From contig QXWW01000008.1 in the NCBI GenBank assembly GCA_009911185.1, positions 85,415 to 149,414 on the forward strand: a stretch of DNA of 64,000 bases. Reading direction: 5' to 3'. The notes beneath the pieces are model-generated. The model ran no database searches. It was not told where the DNA came from and saw only the letters and a list, made by a program, of their open reading frames with translations. The stretch is from Lachnospiraceae bacterium. Lineage in GTDB: Bacteria > Bacillota > Clostridia > Lachnospirales > Lachnospiraceae. The translations under genes and the position numbers were made by a program. This document shows, piece by piece, positions 27,501 through 36,058 of the stretch. Every line of letters begins with the position of its first letter. Position 1 is the stretch's first letter.

Positions 27501-27995
27501 TGCTTTTTCAAGCTCTGCATCCGTAAACTCCAGCTCCGGATATACAAACGTAGCCATTGGGTTTACTGCTGCGCTTTGATATTCTTTGTCATAACCTACG
27601 GCATATTTTTTCAATATGTCTGCTGTCGTCACCTGATATCCAGCCTTCTCAAAGGAATTAAGGATATTAATATTGTAACGTTCGCTCTGGTTAACCGCTA
27701 CATCTCCGCCGCCGGACAGTCCGCCGTTAAACGGATCACCGGAACCTGTACCGCCTCTGACGGTCCGGACAGCTCCGCCGCCGAATAATGCCAGCTTCTT
27801 GGAACTAACAGGCAGCGCCCCGTTATTTTCCAATAATACCATGGATTCTGCGCCTGCTTCCCTTGCAAGCGCTGCACTTTGTCTTTCTCTTACTGACACT
27901 TCATTAGAAGTTGTTGCTGCAAATGCTGTCTGCCCTGCAGGAAACGCTATACTCACCGCCAAAGCAAGTGCCAGAAATCTTTTTGCTTTTCGCAT
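24516..27995 (-). CDS. Secreted, circularly permuted GH3 beta-glucosidase-like enzyme
   Basis: 1,159 residues with a signal peptide (about 1-27). The usual GH3 order is reversed: the alpha/beta sandwich C domain (GQEGGNALLDVINGTVAPSG) and fibronectin-like domain (residues about 40-470) come before the TIM-barrel domain (about 560-900), which carries SADGPGGIR, KHYAAN, and nucleophile Asp814 in LIMTDWNGG. Such permutation is known from clostridial and ruminococcal GH3 enzymes. The tail holds a coiled coil of about 80 residues (EEVDKLQSQITQAKQELLDA) and a Lys-rich Big2-type Ig domain, likely for wall association. No sortase motif is present. GGGAGG precedes the ATG. It lies 76 bases behind the AraC-type regulator and probably belongs to its regulon. 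Confidence 0.9.
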   Translation of the reverse strand: MRKAKRFLALALAVSIAFPAGQTAFAATTSNEVSVRERQSAALAREAGAESMVLLENNGALPVSSKKLALFGGGAVRTVRGGTGSGDPFNGGLSGGGDVAVNQSERYNINILNSFEKAGYQVTTADILKKYAVGYDKEYQSAAVNPMATFVYPELEFTDAELEKAKKGTDTAIYVISRNAGEGADRTMKTEATVTGDDGQKKTVEIGDYELTEVEKNNLKRVSAAFDKTIVVLNVGGVIDTTFFQEIEGLDALLLMGQAGQEGGNALLDVINGTVAPSGKLVATWAKKYEDYPASETFAKNDGDSMNEFYEEGIYVGYRYFDTFGIEPAYEFGYGKTYTDFEMNVTDVKADADKVTVEVMVTNTGSTYSGREVVQVYFSAPDSKEAEKEYQQLAAFGKTDELAPGQYQTLTLTYDVSEMAYYNEAQAAYILDAGTYYVRVGNSSRNTKVVGALKVNNTKVVEQLSNQMEVQENRKLEEWSKAGRTPYTYAAEEAEKSAAKVIEIDSSVITTENNASPYEDEKVTTYTTDKDYKAIQTYESVEYVDKKDVTLMDVYEGKASMEELVAQMSIEELAKLNCGSGWGVANENSPIVGSNSATVPGAAGETVAYEKYKIPSIISADGPGGIRVKQEYEATVEATGEKTTYYQYATAWPVHYMLAQSWDTELLERVGEAFSIECAELNITTLLGPSLNIHRDPLCGRNFEYFGEDPTVAGTMASAITKGIQSEAGVGACLKHYAANSQETDRSGTDSVVSERALREIYLKGFEIAIKESHPTSIMTSYNQINGVPTADSYDLCTNIARGEWGFTGLIMTDWNGGVSHASQSMHAGNDLIMPGGSSKASEIMLGAMDVAPVFDEKGQIGLKDALMFMFTYQEAAWNDFEVAANGKEEVTATVGEGHTATVDGSSVLVDGEPIYLEYQANIWWPGGNYKTPVTTDVAKVSQDGKSITYKGNYKDNNNICLGDVQKSAINNLNIIMRSNDMVRVYGTKNMPYTEEFSEGLKEYQTVAKSKIDLYYKFKLEQAQEEVDKLQSQITQAKQELLDAQKQHSNNVLTLNNQIAQLTKDLNAAKEEVKALKSSANKKTVIKPKKSSYTVKKGKKVTIKVTVTNANGKKVTYKSANKKIATVTSKGVVKGIKKGKTTITVKCNGVSKKIKVTVK

Positions 27996-28071
27996 TTTTT
28001 TCCCTCCCTTGGATTTTTATGGATTTATTAAATCACATTTTTCCTCTGAGGAAAAGAATCGGCTTTTGCAG

Positions 28072-30294
28072 TCATGCTTCATTTTTTGATACCTGTTCTT
28101 TATACTGGCTGGGCGTAATACCCTCATACCGCTTAAACGCGCGCGTCAAAGCCTGCATATCCGAATAGCCGACAAAGAATGCGGCATTTTTTACAGAGCA
28201 ATCATTTTTTAACATTTCCTTTGCCAATTCAATTTTTGCCCTGTGAATATATTCCAGTGCGCCCATGCCTGTCCATGTTTTAAAGCTCCTGCTTAAATGC
28301 GGCACGCTCATCCCGAAGCGGTTAGCCAGTGAGGAGACATTCATATCATAATCTGCGGCATGTTCGCGGATATAGTGAAGCATCTCTTCCAGCCACTCCG
28401 GCCTTTTCTCAGCCGCGCTGTTTTCCTTATACTGGATCATCCGTTCAAAAATATCATGGCTTTCCCGCACCAATTCATCCATAGACTGAATGCGGAACAG
28501 GCGTTCTTCACAATGCAGTGAATCATAAAACTTCTGTTCCTCTTCATCTGCCGAAGTATTTAACACCGTTATCAAAATACCAATCAACCCGTACATGCGG
28601 TATAAGTTGTACTTTAAGTATTTTTGATTTTTAGGAAACGTCTTTTGGAACAGCAAATCCAATTCCCGGTTTGCTCCATGAAAATCCTCGCTTTCCAGAC
28701 AGTTTAGCAGCTTCTTGCTGCCGTTGATATAATCAGAAAACTGAAAATCTCCCTCATTCTGGAGCATTTCGCCGTACATATATACGCCCGCCCTGCGTTC
28801 TCCGTCATGATTCCAGAAATCCAGATACAAAAGCCCTTCCAATAAGGAATCATAAACGCGTTTCATCTGATCAAATCCACGTTCTTTCACTCCGGCCAGA
28901 ATACAGACGGGCATCTGAAACAATTCCAGAAAAATATTGGAAATTACCTCAAACATTCCCCTCATACGCTCCTGTTCGCCTTCGTCTGACCTCCGACGGC
29001 TGACGATCACAACGTATTGCCGCCCCACCGGCAACACAAGCCCCTGGCATGTTCCAAAGGCGCGTTCTTTCAATACATCCCATACCACAATCCAGGCCGG
29101 ATTTTCTTCTCCCTGCCCCTTTTGCATCAGCGGTCTGAATCCGTCCTCTTTCTTCTCCGGAACAATTACTGCCATCTGGTAATACTCCTCACCGTCTTCA
29201 TTTGTGAGCTGCTCCCAGACGCCGCTCCCCGGAGATGGAAAAGCCTGTTCCACTCCTTCCAGATAATGCGCCAGTCCCAAATTCTTCAAAATCCGGCTGT
29301 TTTTATTAATACGTCCTTGCAGCCTGTGGTTATCCTGAATCAGATTTCCCACAGGCACATACATTTTTTGAGACAAATACCAGGAAAGCAGCGCTGCCAG
29401 AATCGCCATAAAGAAAAACTCCGCGATAAGAATCAACAACGCACGCCTGAACTGGCTAAAATACTCCGCCTCTGGCAGTAATACATAAAGCTTCATATGA
29501 AACAGTTCCACCTGTGCGCCAATCCCAATATACGACTTGCCGGCAATCTTTATTTTCTGAATCTTTTTCCCTGCCTCAGTATCCTCTGCCAAAACGCCTT
29601 CTAAGGCGTCTTTGGGCAAACTGCCTGCGCACAGGAGATTCTCGCCCTCCTGCGTATGGAGTAAAATAGTATTTTCATGCACGTTTCCGCCTATCAGCCG
29701 TTGCCCGCTATATTCCGCGAAAATGACAGCCAGAATCTCCCCCTCTTCATATACCGGCTGCAAAAACCAGATCACTGACCCTTTCAAAATTGCATAATAC
29801 CTGCCGTCCTCCATATGCATCAAACGGTCAAATTCTTCTTTTTCCAGCCCATATTGCCTGCAAAAAAACATAATTCCCGTATCCTGCTCCCAACGCTGGG
29901 TTTCTGCTGAAACAACCGAATTGCTGTTTGCAAAATAAACATGCAGATTTTGATATAACCCATTTTTGGCGTCTAACCTCGACATCAGCGTTTTTAATTC
30001 CAGAGAACTCAGAATTTCCCACTCTACCGTTTCCCCGCTTAACTGTGCAGCCTCCCGAAATTGCTGCTCTGCCTCTAAAACATCAAATGCCTGGTAAGTC
30101 CGTTCTATATAATCTGCAACCTGCTGTGAGATCTCTCTTACCTGCAGATCTGCAAACCGTTCCCGCTCCTGCTTGAGACTAACCATGGAACCTGCATATC
30201 CCACCCCGGTAATTCCCAGCAAAATAGCGCACACCAGAATATAAGAAGTTAAAAAAGAACGGAACGTAAGCATTTTAGAATAATTTGGCTTCAT
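28072..30294 (-). CDS. Membrane-bound AraC-family regulator with extracellular sensor
   Basis: 740 residues. One membrane helix near 12-35, an extracellular region of about 240 residues with a Cache-like pattern, a second helix (ALLILIAEFFFMAILAALLSWYL), a cytosolic linker of about 300 residues and a C-terminal AraC double helix-turn-helix (NVSSLANRFGMSVPHLSRSF then YSDMQALTRAFKRYEGITPSQYK). It acts as a one-component signal transducer from outside the membrane to DNA. The ATG at 30294 is chosen because GGGAGG precedes it by 7 bases; a longer frame lacks such a site. It is divergent from a solute-binding protein gene and upstream of the GH3 gene. Confidence 0.88.
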   Translation of the reverse strand: MKPNYSKMLTFRSFLTSYILVCAILLGITGVGYAGSMVSLKQERERFADLQVREISQQVADYIERTYQAFDVLEAEQQFREAAQLSGETVEWEILSSLELKTLMSRLDAKNGLYQNLHVYFANSNSVVSAETQRWEQDTGIMFFCRQYGLEKEEFDRLMHMEDGRYYAILKGSVIWFLQPVYEEGEILAVIFAEYSGQRLIGGNVHENTILLHTQEGENLLCAGSLPKDALEGVLAEDTEAGKKIQKIKIAGKSYIGIGAQVELFHMKLYVLLPEAEYFSQFRRALLILIAEFFFMAILAALLSWYLSQKMYVPVGNLIQDNHRLQGRINKNSRILKNLGLAHYLEGVEQAFPSPGSGVWEQLTNEDGEEYYQMAVIVPEKKEDGFRPLMQKGQGEENPAWIVVWDVLKERAFGTCQGLVLPVGRQYVVIVSRRRSDEGEQERMRGMFEVISNIFLELFQMPVCILAGVKERGFDQMKRVYDSLLEGLLYLDFWNHDGERRAGVYMYGEMLQNEGDFQFSDYINGSKKLLNCLESEDFHGANRELDLLFQKTFPKNQKYLKYNLYRMYGLIGILITVLNTSADEEEQKFYDSLHCEERLFRIQSMDELVRESHDIFERMIQYKENSAAEKRPEWLEEMLHYIREHAADYDMNVSSLANRFGMSVPHLSRSFKTWTGMGALEYIHRAKIELAKEMLKNDCSVKNAAFFVGYSDMQALTRAFKRYEGITPSQYKEQVSKNEA

Positions 30295-30387
30295 AAATTT
30301 CCTCCCATCCACTTCCCACTTTCCCAAAAATTGTAGTATAATAGATTTTATTATAACACATTATAACGTCAAAACAGGAGGTTTCCT

Positions 30388-31944
30388 ATGAAAATAAAGA
30401 AAAAATTTATAATTGGCGCAGTTTTTTTCTTTACCGCAGTTATTCTCTGTCTTGCCGTGTATTCCGGCTACCGCCGCGCCTCATCCCCGGCCGCTCCAAA
30501 ACAGTCCCTGACTTACCTCGTCCAATTTGACAACGAACTTTCCAGCGTCTGCAACGGCGATTTGAATCAAACCGACTTCTATCGCGAGCTGGAAAAACGT
30601 ACGAACGTACATATCAATTTTTGTACCTCCCCCAAGGATCTGCAATCTTTTTATCAATTTGGAAAGAGCAGCCGCACTTCCCCGGACTTACTGGACCAGC
30701 ACATGCTCTACCAGTTTTACGGTACGTCTGCCGAAAAATGCCTGACCGAGGGGCTGACCCTGGATCTGACCGATTTGGTGAAGGAGTATGCCCCCAATTA
30801 CTATCGGCTTATCCAAAGGCCAGAATATCACGATATCGCCTATACTTCATCCGGACGGATTGCCGCTATCTATTCCCTGAAAACAGAAGAGCAGAAAACC
30901 TTTGCCGGCCTGCAGCTTCGTAAAGACTGGCTGGAGGAGCTGAACCTGGAAGTCCCGGTCACTTATGACGACTGGGAAAACGTCTTAACCGCGTTCAAAG
31001 AAAAAAAGAATATCGTAGCTCCTCTGTATCTGCCTGCCGCAGGTTTTATGCAAAACGACGCCTTAAATGCCGGCTTTGGGGTAAGCACCGGCTTTTTCCA
31101 AAAAGACGGCTCTGTTTTCTTTGGACCTGCCGAAGAAGGCTGGCATTCTTATCTCAAGCTTTTAAACCGCTGGTACAAAAAGGGACTGATCGATCCCAAT
31201 TTTATCACCGGACAGTCTATTTATGCGCCTTCCGACGTTATCTGTACCGGAGCTTACGGCGCCTGGTATGGACTTTATACCATGCCCTCCACACTCTCCT
31301 TTGACACGGAGAACGCCGCTGTCGTTGCCGCAGCTCCGCCGAAACAAAATGCCAACGATATTCTGCATCTGCAACATCCGGTCAGTTATGCAGACAACTG
31401 CATTGCCATAAGCCGTGAATGCGAAAATCCAAAGCTTGCCCTGCAGTGGATTGATTATCTTTTTTCCGAAAAAGGATCTCTTTTTGCCAGCTATGGAACA
31501 AAAGGAAAGACCTATACTTTAGATAAGGACAACAAGCCGGTCTTTACTGATTTGATTTTAAACAATCCTGATGGCTTAAGCTTTACCCAGGCTTTGAAAT
31601 TCTATACCTTTACCCCCGGCTTTGCTTCTGCCTGCATAGACTGGAAACGTGAGCAGCAAGCCGTCCCCGCAGACGATATTGCCATGTGCGATGTCTGGAG
31701 CGAAGGGGATTGCGCATATCTGCTGCCGGAAAACCTGCAGGTTTCACTGGAACAAAGAGAACGGCTTTCAGAGATTTCAAATGCCTTAAACGGAATTGTA
31801 TACCAATATACAGCGGGATTCATCAACGGCACCATACCTTTTTCAGAATATAAGAACTATCTCAAAGCGTTAGATGAATGCGGGCTCGACGAAGCGGTTT
31901 CCATTTGCCAGGAAGGGCTAAAAAACGTTACCTCAGACCCCTGA
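30388..31944 (+). CDS. Extracellular solute-binding protein, no cognate permease nearby
   Basis: 518 residues. An N-terminal hydrophobic segment (IIGAVFFFTAVILCLAVYSG) acts as signal or anchor; a lipobox is not clear. The body resembles large LplA-type oligosaccharide-binding proteins (DWLEELNLEVPVTYDDWENVL, LNRWYKKGLIDPNF). AGGAGG precedes the ATG at 30388. It is transcribed divergently from the membrane AraC regulator across 93 AT-rich bases with overlapping -10-like hexamers on both strands, and has no permease or ATPase gene beside it. A ligand-presenting role for the regulator is possible but unproven. Confidence 0.82.
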   Translation: MKIKKKFIIGAVFFFTAVILCLAVYSGYRRASSPAAPKQSLTYLVQFDNELSSVCNGDLNQTDFYRELEKRTNVHINFCTSPKDLQSFYQFGKSSRTSPDLLDQHMLYQFYGTSAEKCLTEGLTLDLTDLVKEYAPNYYRLIQRPEYHDIAYTSSGRIAAIYSLKTEEQKTFAGLQLRKDWLEELNLEVPVTYDDWENVLTAFKEKKNIVAPLYLPAAGFMQNDALNAGFGVSTGFFQKDGSVFFGPAEEGWHSYLKLLNRWYKKGLIDPNFITGQSIYAPSDVICTGAYGAWYGLYTMPSTLSFDTENAAVVAAAPPKQNANDILHLQHPVSYADNCIAISRECENPKLALQWIDYLFSEKGSLFASYGTKGKTYTLDKDNKPVFTDLILNNPDGLSFTQALKFYTFTPGFASACIDWKREQQAVPADDIAMCDVWSEGDCAYLLPENLQVSLEQRERLSEISNALNGIVYQYTAGFINGTIPFSEYKNYLKALDECGLDEAVSICQEGLKNVTSDP

Positions 31945-32664
31945 GTCCTTAAACTGGAACGATTTGCGCATCCTCTTTGCAAATATTTCCTCGTTAATTG
32001 CCGGAAGAATGAAGCTGCTGCAATCATTCATCGGCGTATGGCAAACTAGTACAACGAAAATTAAGCAATAGACATCTTCACTTGCCTAATTGTCCAGCTA
32101 CTACGTCAGAAAACCTAGACGCAATCACAGCTACGCCGTCGTTTTTCTTCCTTGTATCTGAAACAATTATTCTGTGTGAATATATCAAAGACTTAATGTT
32201 CGTTGTACTATTGTATTTGCCAAAACCGTTTTTTCCATTATCTGTCAACCTGCCCTGTCCGATTTTCGTATGCTCATAAATCCTGTTCAAGACCAGATAA
32301 GGATAAATATTTGCAAGATTTTGATGCATGTATGATAAAATTATTGAAAAAGATTCTACATAGCTATAACGCCAACAGGCAAAAGGTGATAGCAAGCTCA
32401 TGTGAACCATGAACGAATCCCCGGATTGTAGTAAAATACATTCCGGAGATTCTTCTTTTTTATAGCGGCAAACAGGCTGCCCTCACCTTCCTGTAAAGCT
32501 ATTTGCAAACAAGGCGGCAATCCACGCCTGCCAAAACTCTGACAACTTTTCTAAAATATAATTTTTTCCATCTATTGACAAATGCGTTTTCATGCTATAT
32601 ACTTAAATCAATCGTTTTAATACATATGTTGCAAAACAACCAATTTAATTTCAGGAGGAATCAT
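31945..32664. other. Gene-poor 720-base region with possible gene remnant
   Basis: No convincing complete gene. A minus-strand frame ending at 32078 reads a hydrophilic, protein-like stretch (KIGQGRLTDNGKNGFGKYNS ... DGVAVIASRFSDVVAGQLGK) without a ribosome-binding site. A plus-strand frame ending at 32412 reads a lysine-rich tail that stops just before the terminator at 32415. Either could be a remnant; I do not recognise the family. The last 100 bases hold the AGGAGG site of the TetR gene. Confidence 0.4.
32415..32461 (+). terminator. Rho-independent terminator
   Basis: GAATCCCCGGA (32415-32425) pairs with TCCGGAGATTC (32442-32452) with one mismatch, followed by a T-rich run (TTCTTTTTTA). 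No convincing gene on the plus strand ends here, which supports the idea that a decayed or very short transcript lies upstream. Confidence 0.65.
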
Positions 32665-33252
32665 ATGCCGCCGAAAGCAAAATTTACACGGGAACAAATC
32701 ATACAGGCCGGACTGGATATCATAAAAGAAAACGGTATGGGAGCTTTAACCGCCAGAGCATTAGGCGCAAAACTGGGTAGTTCTGCAAGACCTGTTTTCA
32801 CCATATTTCAAAGTATGGAAGAAGTGCAGGAAGAAGTGAAAAATTCGGCAAAGTCAGTCTATGCCGAATATATCAGAAAAGGTTTAGCGCAGGAATCAGC
32901 ATTTAAGAGCGTAGGCACACAATATATCCTGTTTGCCATGCAGGAACCGAAATTATTTCAACTGCTCTTTATGTCAGAACAAGAACATCCCCCTGCAGTC
33001 GTCAATCTAATGCCCGCAATTGACGATAATTATAAGGACATTTTACAGTCCGTGCAAACTGAGTATCATCTGCCCGAAACCAAGGCGGAATTGTTATACC
33101 GTCATTTATGGATTTACACGCATGGTATCGCTGTACTTTGCGCAACAAATATGTGCAGATTTACAGCAAAGGAATTAAATAAGATGATTTCACAGGTATT
33201 TAAAGGTATATTAAAAGAACTTAACAGCAGCGATACATCGGAATCTTTTTGA
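32665..33252 (+). CDS. TetR/AcrR-family transcriptional regulator
   Basis: 195 residues. The N-terminal helix-turn-helix (FTREQIIQAGLDIIKENGMG ... LTARALGAKLGSSARPVF) is followed by an all-helical ligand domain with a WG-like C-terminal region (AELLYRHLWIYTHGIAVLCA). The ATG at 32665 is chosen because AGGAGG precedes it by 7 bases; a longer in-frame upstream extension is not supported. It is followed after 37 bases by a small membrane protein gene, its likely target and operon partner. Confidence 0.9.
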   Translation: MPPKAKFTREQIIQAGLDIIKENGMGALTARALGAKLGSSARPVFTIFQSMEEVQEEVKNSAKSVYAEYIRKGLAQESAFKSVGTQYILFAMQEPKLFQLLFMSEQEHPPAVVNLMPAIDDNYKDILQSVQTEYHLPETKAELLYRHLWIYTHGIAVLCATNMCRFTAKELNKMISQVFKGILKELNSSDTSESF

Positions 33253-33289
33253 AAATAAAAGCGAACGAAACGTTGAGATTGGAGGAAAC

Positions 33290-33688
33290 ATGGATAAGAA
33301 GAAATGGATACGCATAGCGTCAATTTATTCACTCATATATACGGCGACAACCTTATTAAATAGTATTTTATATCTTTGTAATGGTATTTATGAAGACCCA
33401 AACGGGAATTGGCACGAATTGGACCGGGCGATTATTCTTTTGATTGGGATTGCAGCATTTGAACTATGTACTAATTTGCCTGTGAAACCTCTCATTTTGA
33501 GATACCTTATTGCCTATGTGCCATCGCAGTTACTGGCATTTGCATATATCTGGTTCAGCGGGCTGAGAGAAGAATTGGCAGAATCCGCATACCGGGATAT
33601 TTGGATTAACTTTACAAGCCTCTTTTTACTCTTATGCCTGATTCACACCATGATTTGTTTTTGTAAGAGGAAACGATTTTCCAATTAA
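33290..33688 (+). CDS. Small four-helix membrane protein of unknown function
   Basis: 132 residues with four predicted membrane helices (around 10-30, 47-65, 72-92 and 105-125) and a basic C-terminus CKRKRFSN. GGAGG precedes the ATG. It lies directly behind the TetR regulator and ahead of a hairpin terminator, so the pair forms a small operon. I do not recognise a family with certainty. Confidence 0.7.
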   Translation: MDKKKWIRIASIYSLIYTATTLLNSILYLCNGIYEDPNGNWHELDRAIILLIGIAAFELCTNLPVKPLILRYLIAYVPSQLLAFAYIWFSGLREELAESAYRDIWINFTSLFLLLCLIHTMICFCKRKRFSN

Positions 33689-33708
33689 TAATAGCGATAA
33701 CGGACACA

Positions 33709-33760
33709 GGGCTGCCGCTTCACGAACTATTCTTCGCGATAACGGCAGCCTCCGTATTTT
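33709..33760 (+). terminator. Probable terminator of the TetR/membrane-protein operon
   Basis: GGCTGCCG (33710-33717) pairs perfectly with CGGCAGCC (33743-33750), followed by TCCGTATTTTATG, a weak T-rich tail. Confidence 0.5.
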
Positions 33761-33851
33761 ATGCGCAGTCATTTAGCGTGTTCCTTTGTCTTTTACTTTT
33801 CTAATTCAAACTAAAATCACCATGTCTAAAACCAACTATCGTAAAATATTT

Positions 33852-33880
33852 TGAAACCTTTTTTCCGGTGCGCGTATCTA
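33852..33880 (+). promoter_or_regulatory. ECF-type promoter of the sigma/anti-sigma operon
   Basis: TGAAACC at 33852-33858 and CGTATCTA at 33873-33880 match the general ECF sigma consensus (GAAAC then CGTA about 16 bases later). Placement about 75 bases before the sigma gene suggests autoregulation. The same downstream string, ATCTAAT(G/A)GGT(A/G)TAA, occurs in front of the fused sigma gene. Confidence 0.75.
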
Positions 33881-33899
33881 ATGGGTATAAGTAACCAAA

Positions 33900-33913
33900 A
33901 TCATTCGAATGAT
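33900..33913. repeat. Perfect 14-base palindrome in the ECF leader
   Basis: ATCATTCGAATGAT reads identically on both strands and lies between the ECF promoter and the sigma gene. A small hairpin, GCAGC/GCTGC, follows at about 33919-33933. It could be an operator or a leader structure; no partner is evident. Confidence 0.5.
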
Positions 33914-33953
33914 AAAAAGCAGCTCACGGCTGCGGAAGATGGGGGCGGAAACT

Positions 33954-34451
33954 ATGCAAACGCTTATTGAAAAAGCTGTCCAGGGAGATGTGGAATCATT
34001 TTTGGAATTGATGGACATTCATTCCCTGGCAATGTATAAAGTCGCACGTGCGATTCTACGTAATGACAGCGATGTGGCAGACGCGGTACAAGATACGATC
34101 TTAAACTGTTTTGAGAAGATACATACGTTAAAAGAACAGGCATATTTCAAAACCTGGTTGACCCGTATTCTGATAAATAACTGCAATCGTATTTTACAAC
34201 ATCACAAAAAAGAAAATCTGCCTGGCGACATACCGGAAACCATGACGCCGGACCAATCGCTTGCCGAGTTTGAATTTAAAGAAATGTTAGAGCTGGTAGA
34301 GGAGAAATACCGCCTGGTTTTAACTTTATATTATCTGCAAGGATTTAAAATCCAGGAAATTGCAGAGCTTTTAGATATGAATCAAAATACCGTAAAGACC
34401 AGACTTTCCAGAGCCAGAGAACAAATCCGCGCTGCTTATCTGAAAAAATAA
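33954..34451 (+). CDS. ECF-family RNA polymerase sigma factor
   Basis: 165 residues. Region 2 contains ARAILRNDSDVADAVQDTIL and FKTWLTRILINNC, and region 4 contains YLQGFKIQEIAELL and NTVKTRLSRAREQI. The start chosen at 33954 follows a GGGGGCGGA site; upstream ATG codons in the same frame lack one. It is followed after 49 bases by its membrane anti-sigma factor. It is a close relative of the sigma part of the gene at 22992-24332. Confidence 0.9.
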   Translation: MQTLIEKAVQGDVESFLELMDIHSLAMYKVARAILRNDSDVADAVQDTILNCFEKIHTLKEQAYFKTWLTRILINNCNRILQHHKKENLPGDIPETMTPDQSLAEFEFKEMLELVEEKYRLVLTLYYLQGFKIQEIAELLDMNQNTVKTRLSRAREQIRAAYLKK

Positions 34452-34500
34452 ACGAAAGCCACAAGTTCCGATTCAACAAACCTAGTAAAGGAGGGCTAAT

Positions 34501-35919
34501 ATGAACAAACTACTGAAAACTTCACAATTGGAAGACACACAATTAGATGGTAAAATTAAAGAAACACTGAACAACACGTTTCCACTTCCAAAGCGCGTAG
34601 CGAATGCTCAAAATGAAGCATTTGCCAAAGTCCGCTCTATGGCCGCTAATCAAAAAGGAAATGAAGCGCAGCATACTTTGTCCCTTTCGACCCAAGAAGC
34701 AGCTCCCAAAAAGAATTTTCAAAAGATAAAAACTGTGCTGCTTCGCAGTCTGGCGGGGGCGGGCGTGGCAGCCGCAGCATTTTTCTGCATTTATATGACC
34801 AATGCAACTGTCTGTGCACAAGTCCCCATTTTAAAACGTATCTTCGACGAACTGGGAAACTCTCTCAATTTTGCAGGAGATTACACGAATCTGGCAGAAC
34901 CGGTGAAAAACTCAGGCAAAGAACTGGAAAGTATTACTGCCAACGGAACTACGCTTACTCTTTCTGAAGTATATTGTAATGAAAGCACGCTTTATCTTAG
35001 CCTGGTACTTCATTCTGAGGAAAAAATTCCGGATACTTACACGAATGAATATGGCAAACCCGTCATTGAGTTAGACGCATCCGTAGATTTTGACTTTGAC
35101 AAGGAAGAGAATATCCACTGGCTGAACGGTGGTGATTCGTATCTCGATGGTATCATGATCGATGATAATACCTTTGCCGGCGTCATCCGCTTTGAACTGG
35201 GGCAATATCTCACTTATACAGGCATGACGGGCGAAAAAGTCCCGCAGAATTTCCGGGCAAAACTGTCTATCGAGAAGATTTTCGGCACAAAACTGGAGGA
35301 TACCCGTCCGGAAATGCCGGCGGAACTCAGGCAGAACTACGAAGCCGCCATGGAAGAAAACGGACTTGGACTGAGCGAGGAAGACTACGAACAATTTACC
35401 GCAGAACAGAAGGATATTGAGCACCAGCTCTTTAACGATATGTGGAATGCTTATTACGAATTATATCCGGACAGGCAGACTTACCCCAACAAGTACGATA
35501 ACTGGATTTTGCAAGGTCCCTGGAACTTTGCATTTGAAGTAGCCAGAAATGACAGGGATATAATTCACATGGATATTAATGATGTGAATGAAAACGGACT
35601 TGGAATCCTTTCTGTTACTAAGACTCCGGTAGAAATTTCTTTAGAGATGGAACAAAATTTAGATTATTTTACCGTTATCCTGGATGCAAATGGAACTCTG
35701 ATGGATGGAAATGCTACCGGCAACCACAATACGGCTTCTATCAGCGGTTACGACACCTCAAAAATAGATGTTTACATTTGCGATTATATCGAATATATGG
35801 ACGAACTGAAAGGATACTGGTGGTCAGACGACTATGAAGAAAAAGCGCAGGAAAAGACTTTCAAGCAGCTTCTTGACGAACGCTGCGTATACCACAGGGA
35901 AATTACCTTCGACGAATAG
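34501..35919 (+). CDS. DUF4179-type membrane anti-sigma factor
   Basis: 472 residues. A cytosolic N-terminus of about 78 residues (ETLNNTFPLPKRVANAQ) precedes one membrane helix (LAGAGVAAAAFFCIYM) and the DUF4179 extracellular start (VPILKRIFDELGNSLNFAGDY), then a long extracellular region. Proteins of this type hold the ECF factor at the membrane until a signal releases it. AGGAGG precedes the ATG. The gene is intact here, which makes it the reference for judging what is missing from the fusion at 22992. Confidence 0.85.
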   Translation: MNKLLKTSQLEDTQLDGKIKETLNNTFPLPKRVANAQNEAFAKVRSMAANQKGNEAQHTLSLSTQEAAPKKNFQKIKTVLLRSLAGAGVAAAAFFCIYMTNATVCAQVPILKRIFDELGNSLNFAGDYTNLAEPVKNSGKELESITANGTTLTLSEVYCNESTLYLSLVLHSEEKIPDTYTNEYGKPVIELDASVDFDFDKEENIHWLNGGDSYLDGIMIDDNTFAGVIRFELGQYLTYTGMTGEKVPQNFRAKLSIEKIFGTKLEDTRPEMPAELRQNYEAAMEENGLGLSEEDYEQFTAEQKDIEHQLFNDMWNAYYELYPDRQTYPNKYDNWILQGPWNFAFEVARNDRDIIHMDINDVNENGLGILSVTKTPVEISLEMEQNLDYFTVILDANGTLMDGNATGNHNTASISGYDTSKIDVYICDYIEYMDELKGYWWSDDYEEKAQEKTFKQLLDERCVYHREITFDE

Positions 35920-36022
35920 AGAACGGACGAAAGGTTTGTAACAATTGTGTACATTATTTTTTCTATTGGAAAGACATTTTCGCATTTTCACTTAACCGGG
36001 CCTTTCCGTTAGACCAAACTTG

Positions 36023-36050
36023 AGGGAGCTTAAAACAAAGCTCCCTTTTT
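36023..36050. terminator. Rho-independent terminator between convergent genes
   Basis: GGGAGCTT (36024-36031) pairs with AAGCTCCC (36038-36045), followed by TTTTT on the plus strand. It ends the sigma/anti-sigma transcript and may also serve carB from the other side. Confidence 0.85.
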
Positions 36051-36058
36051 CATCTATA

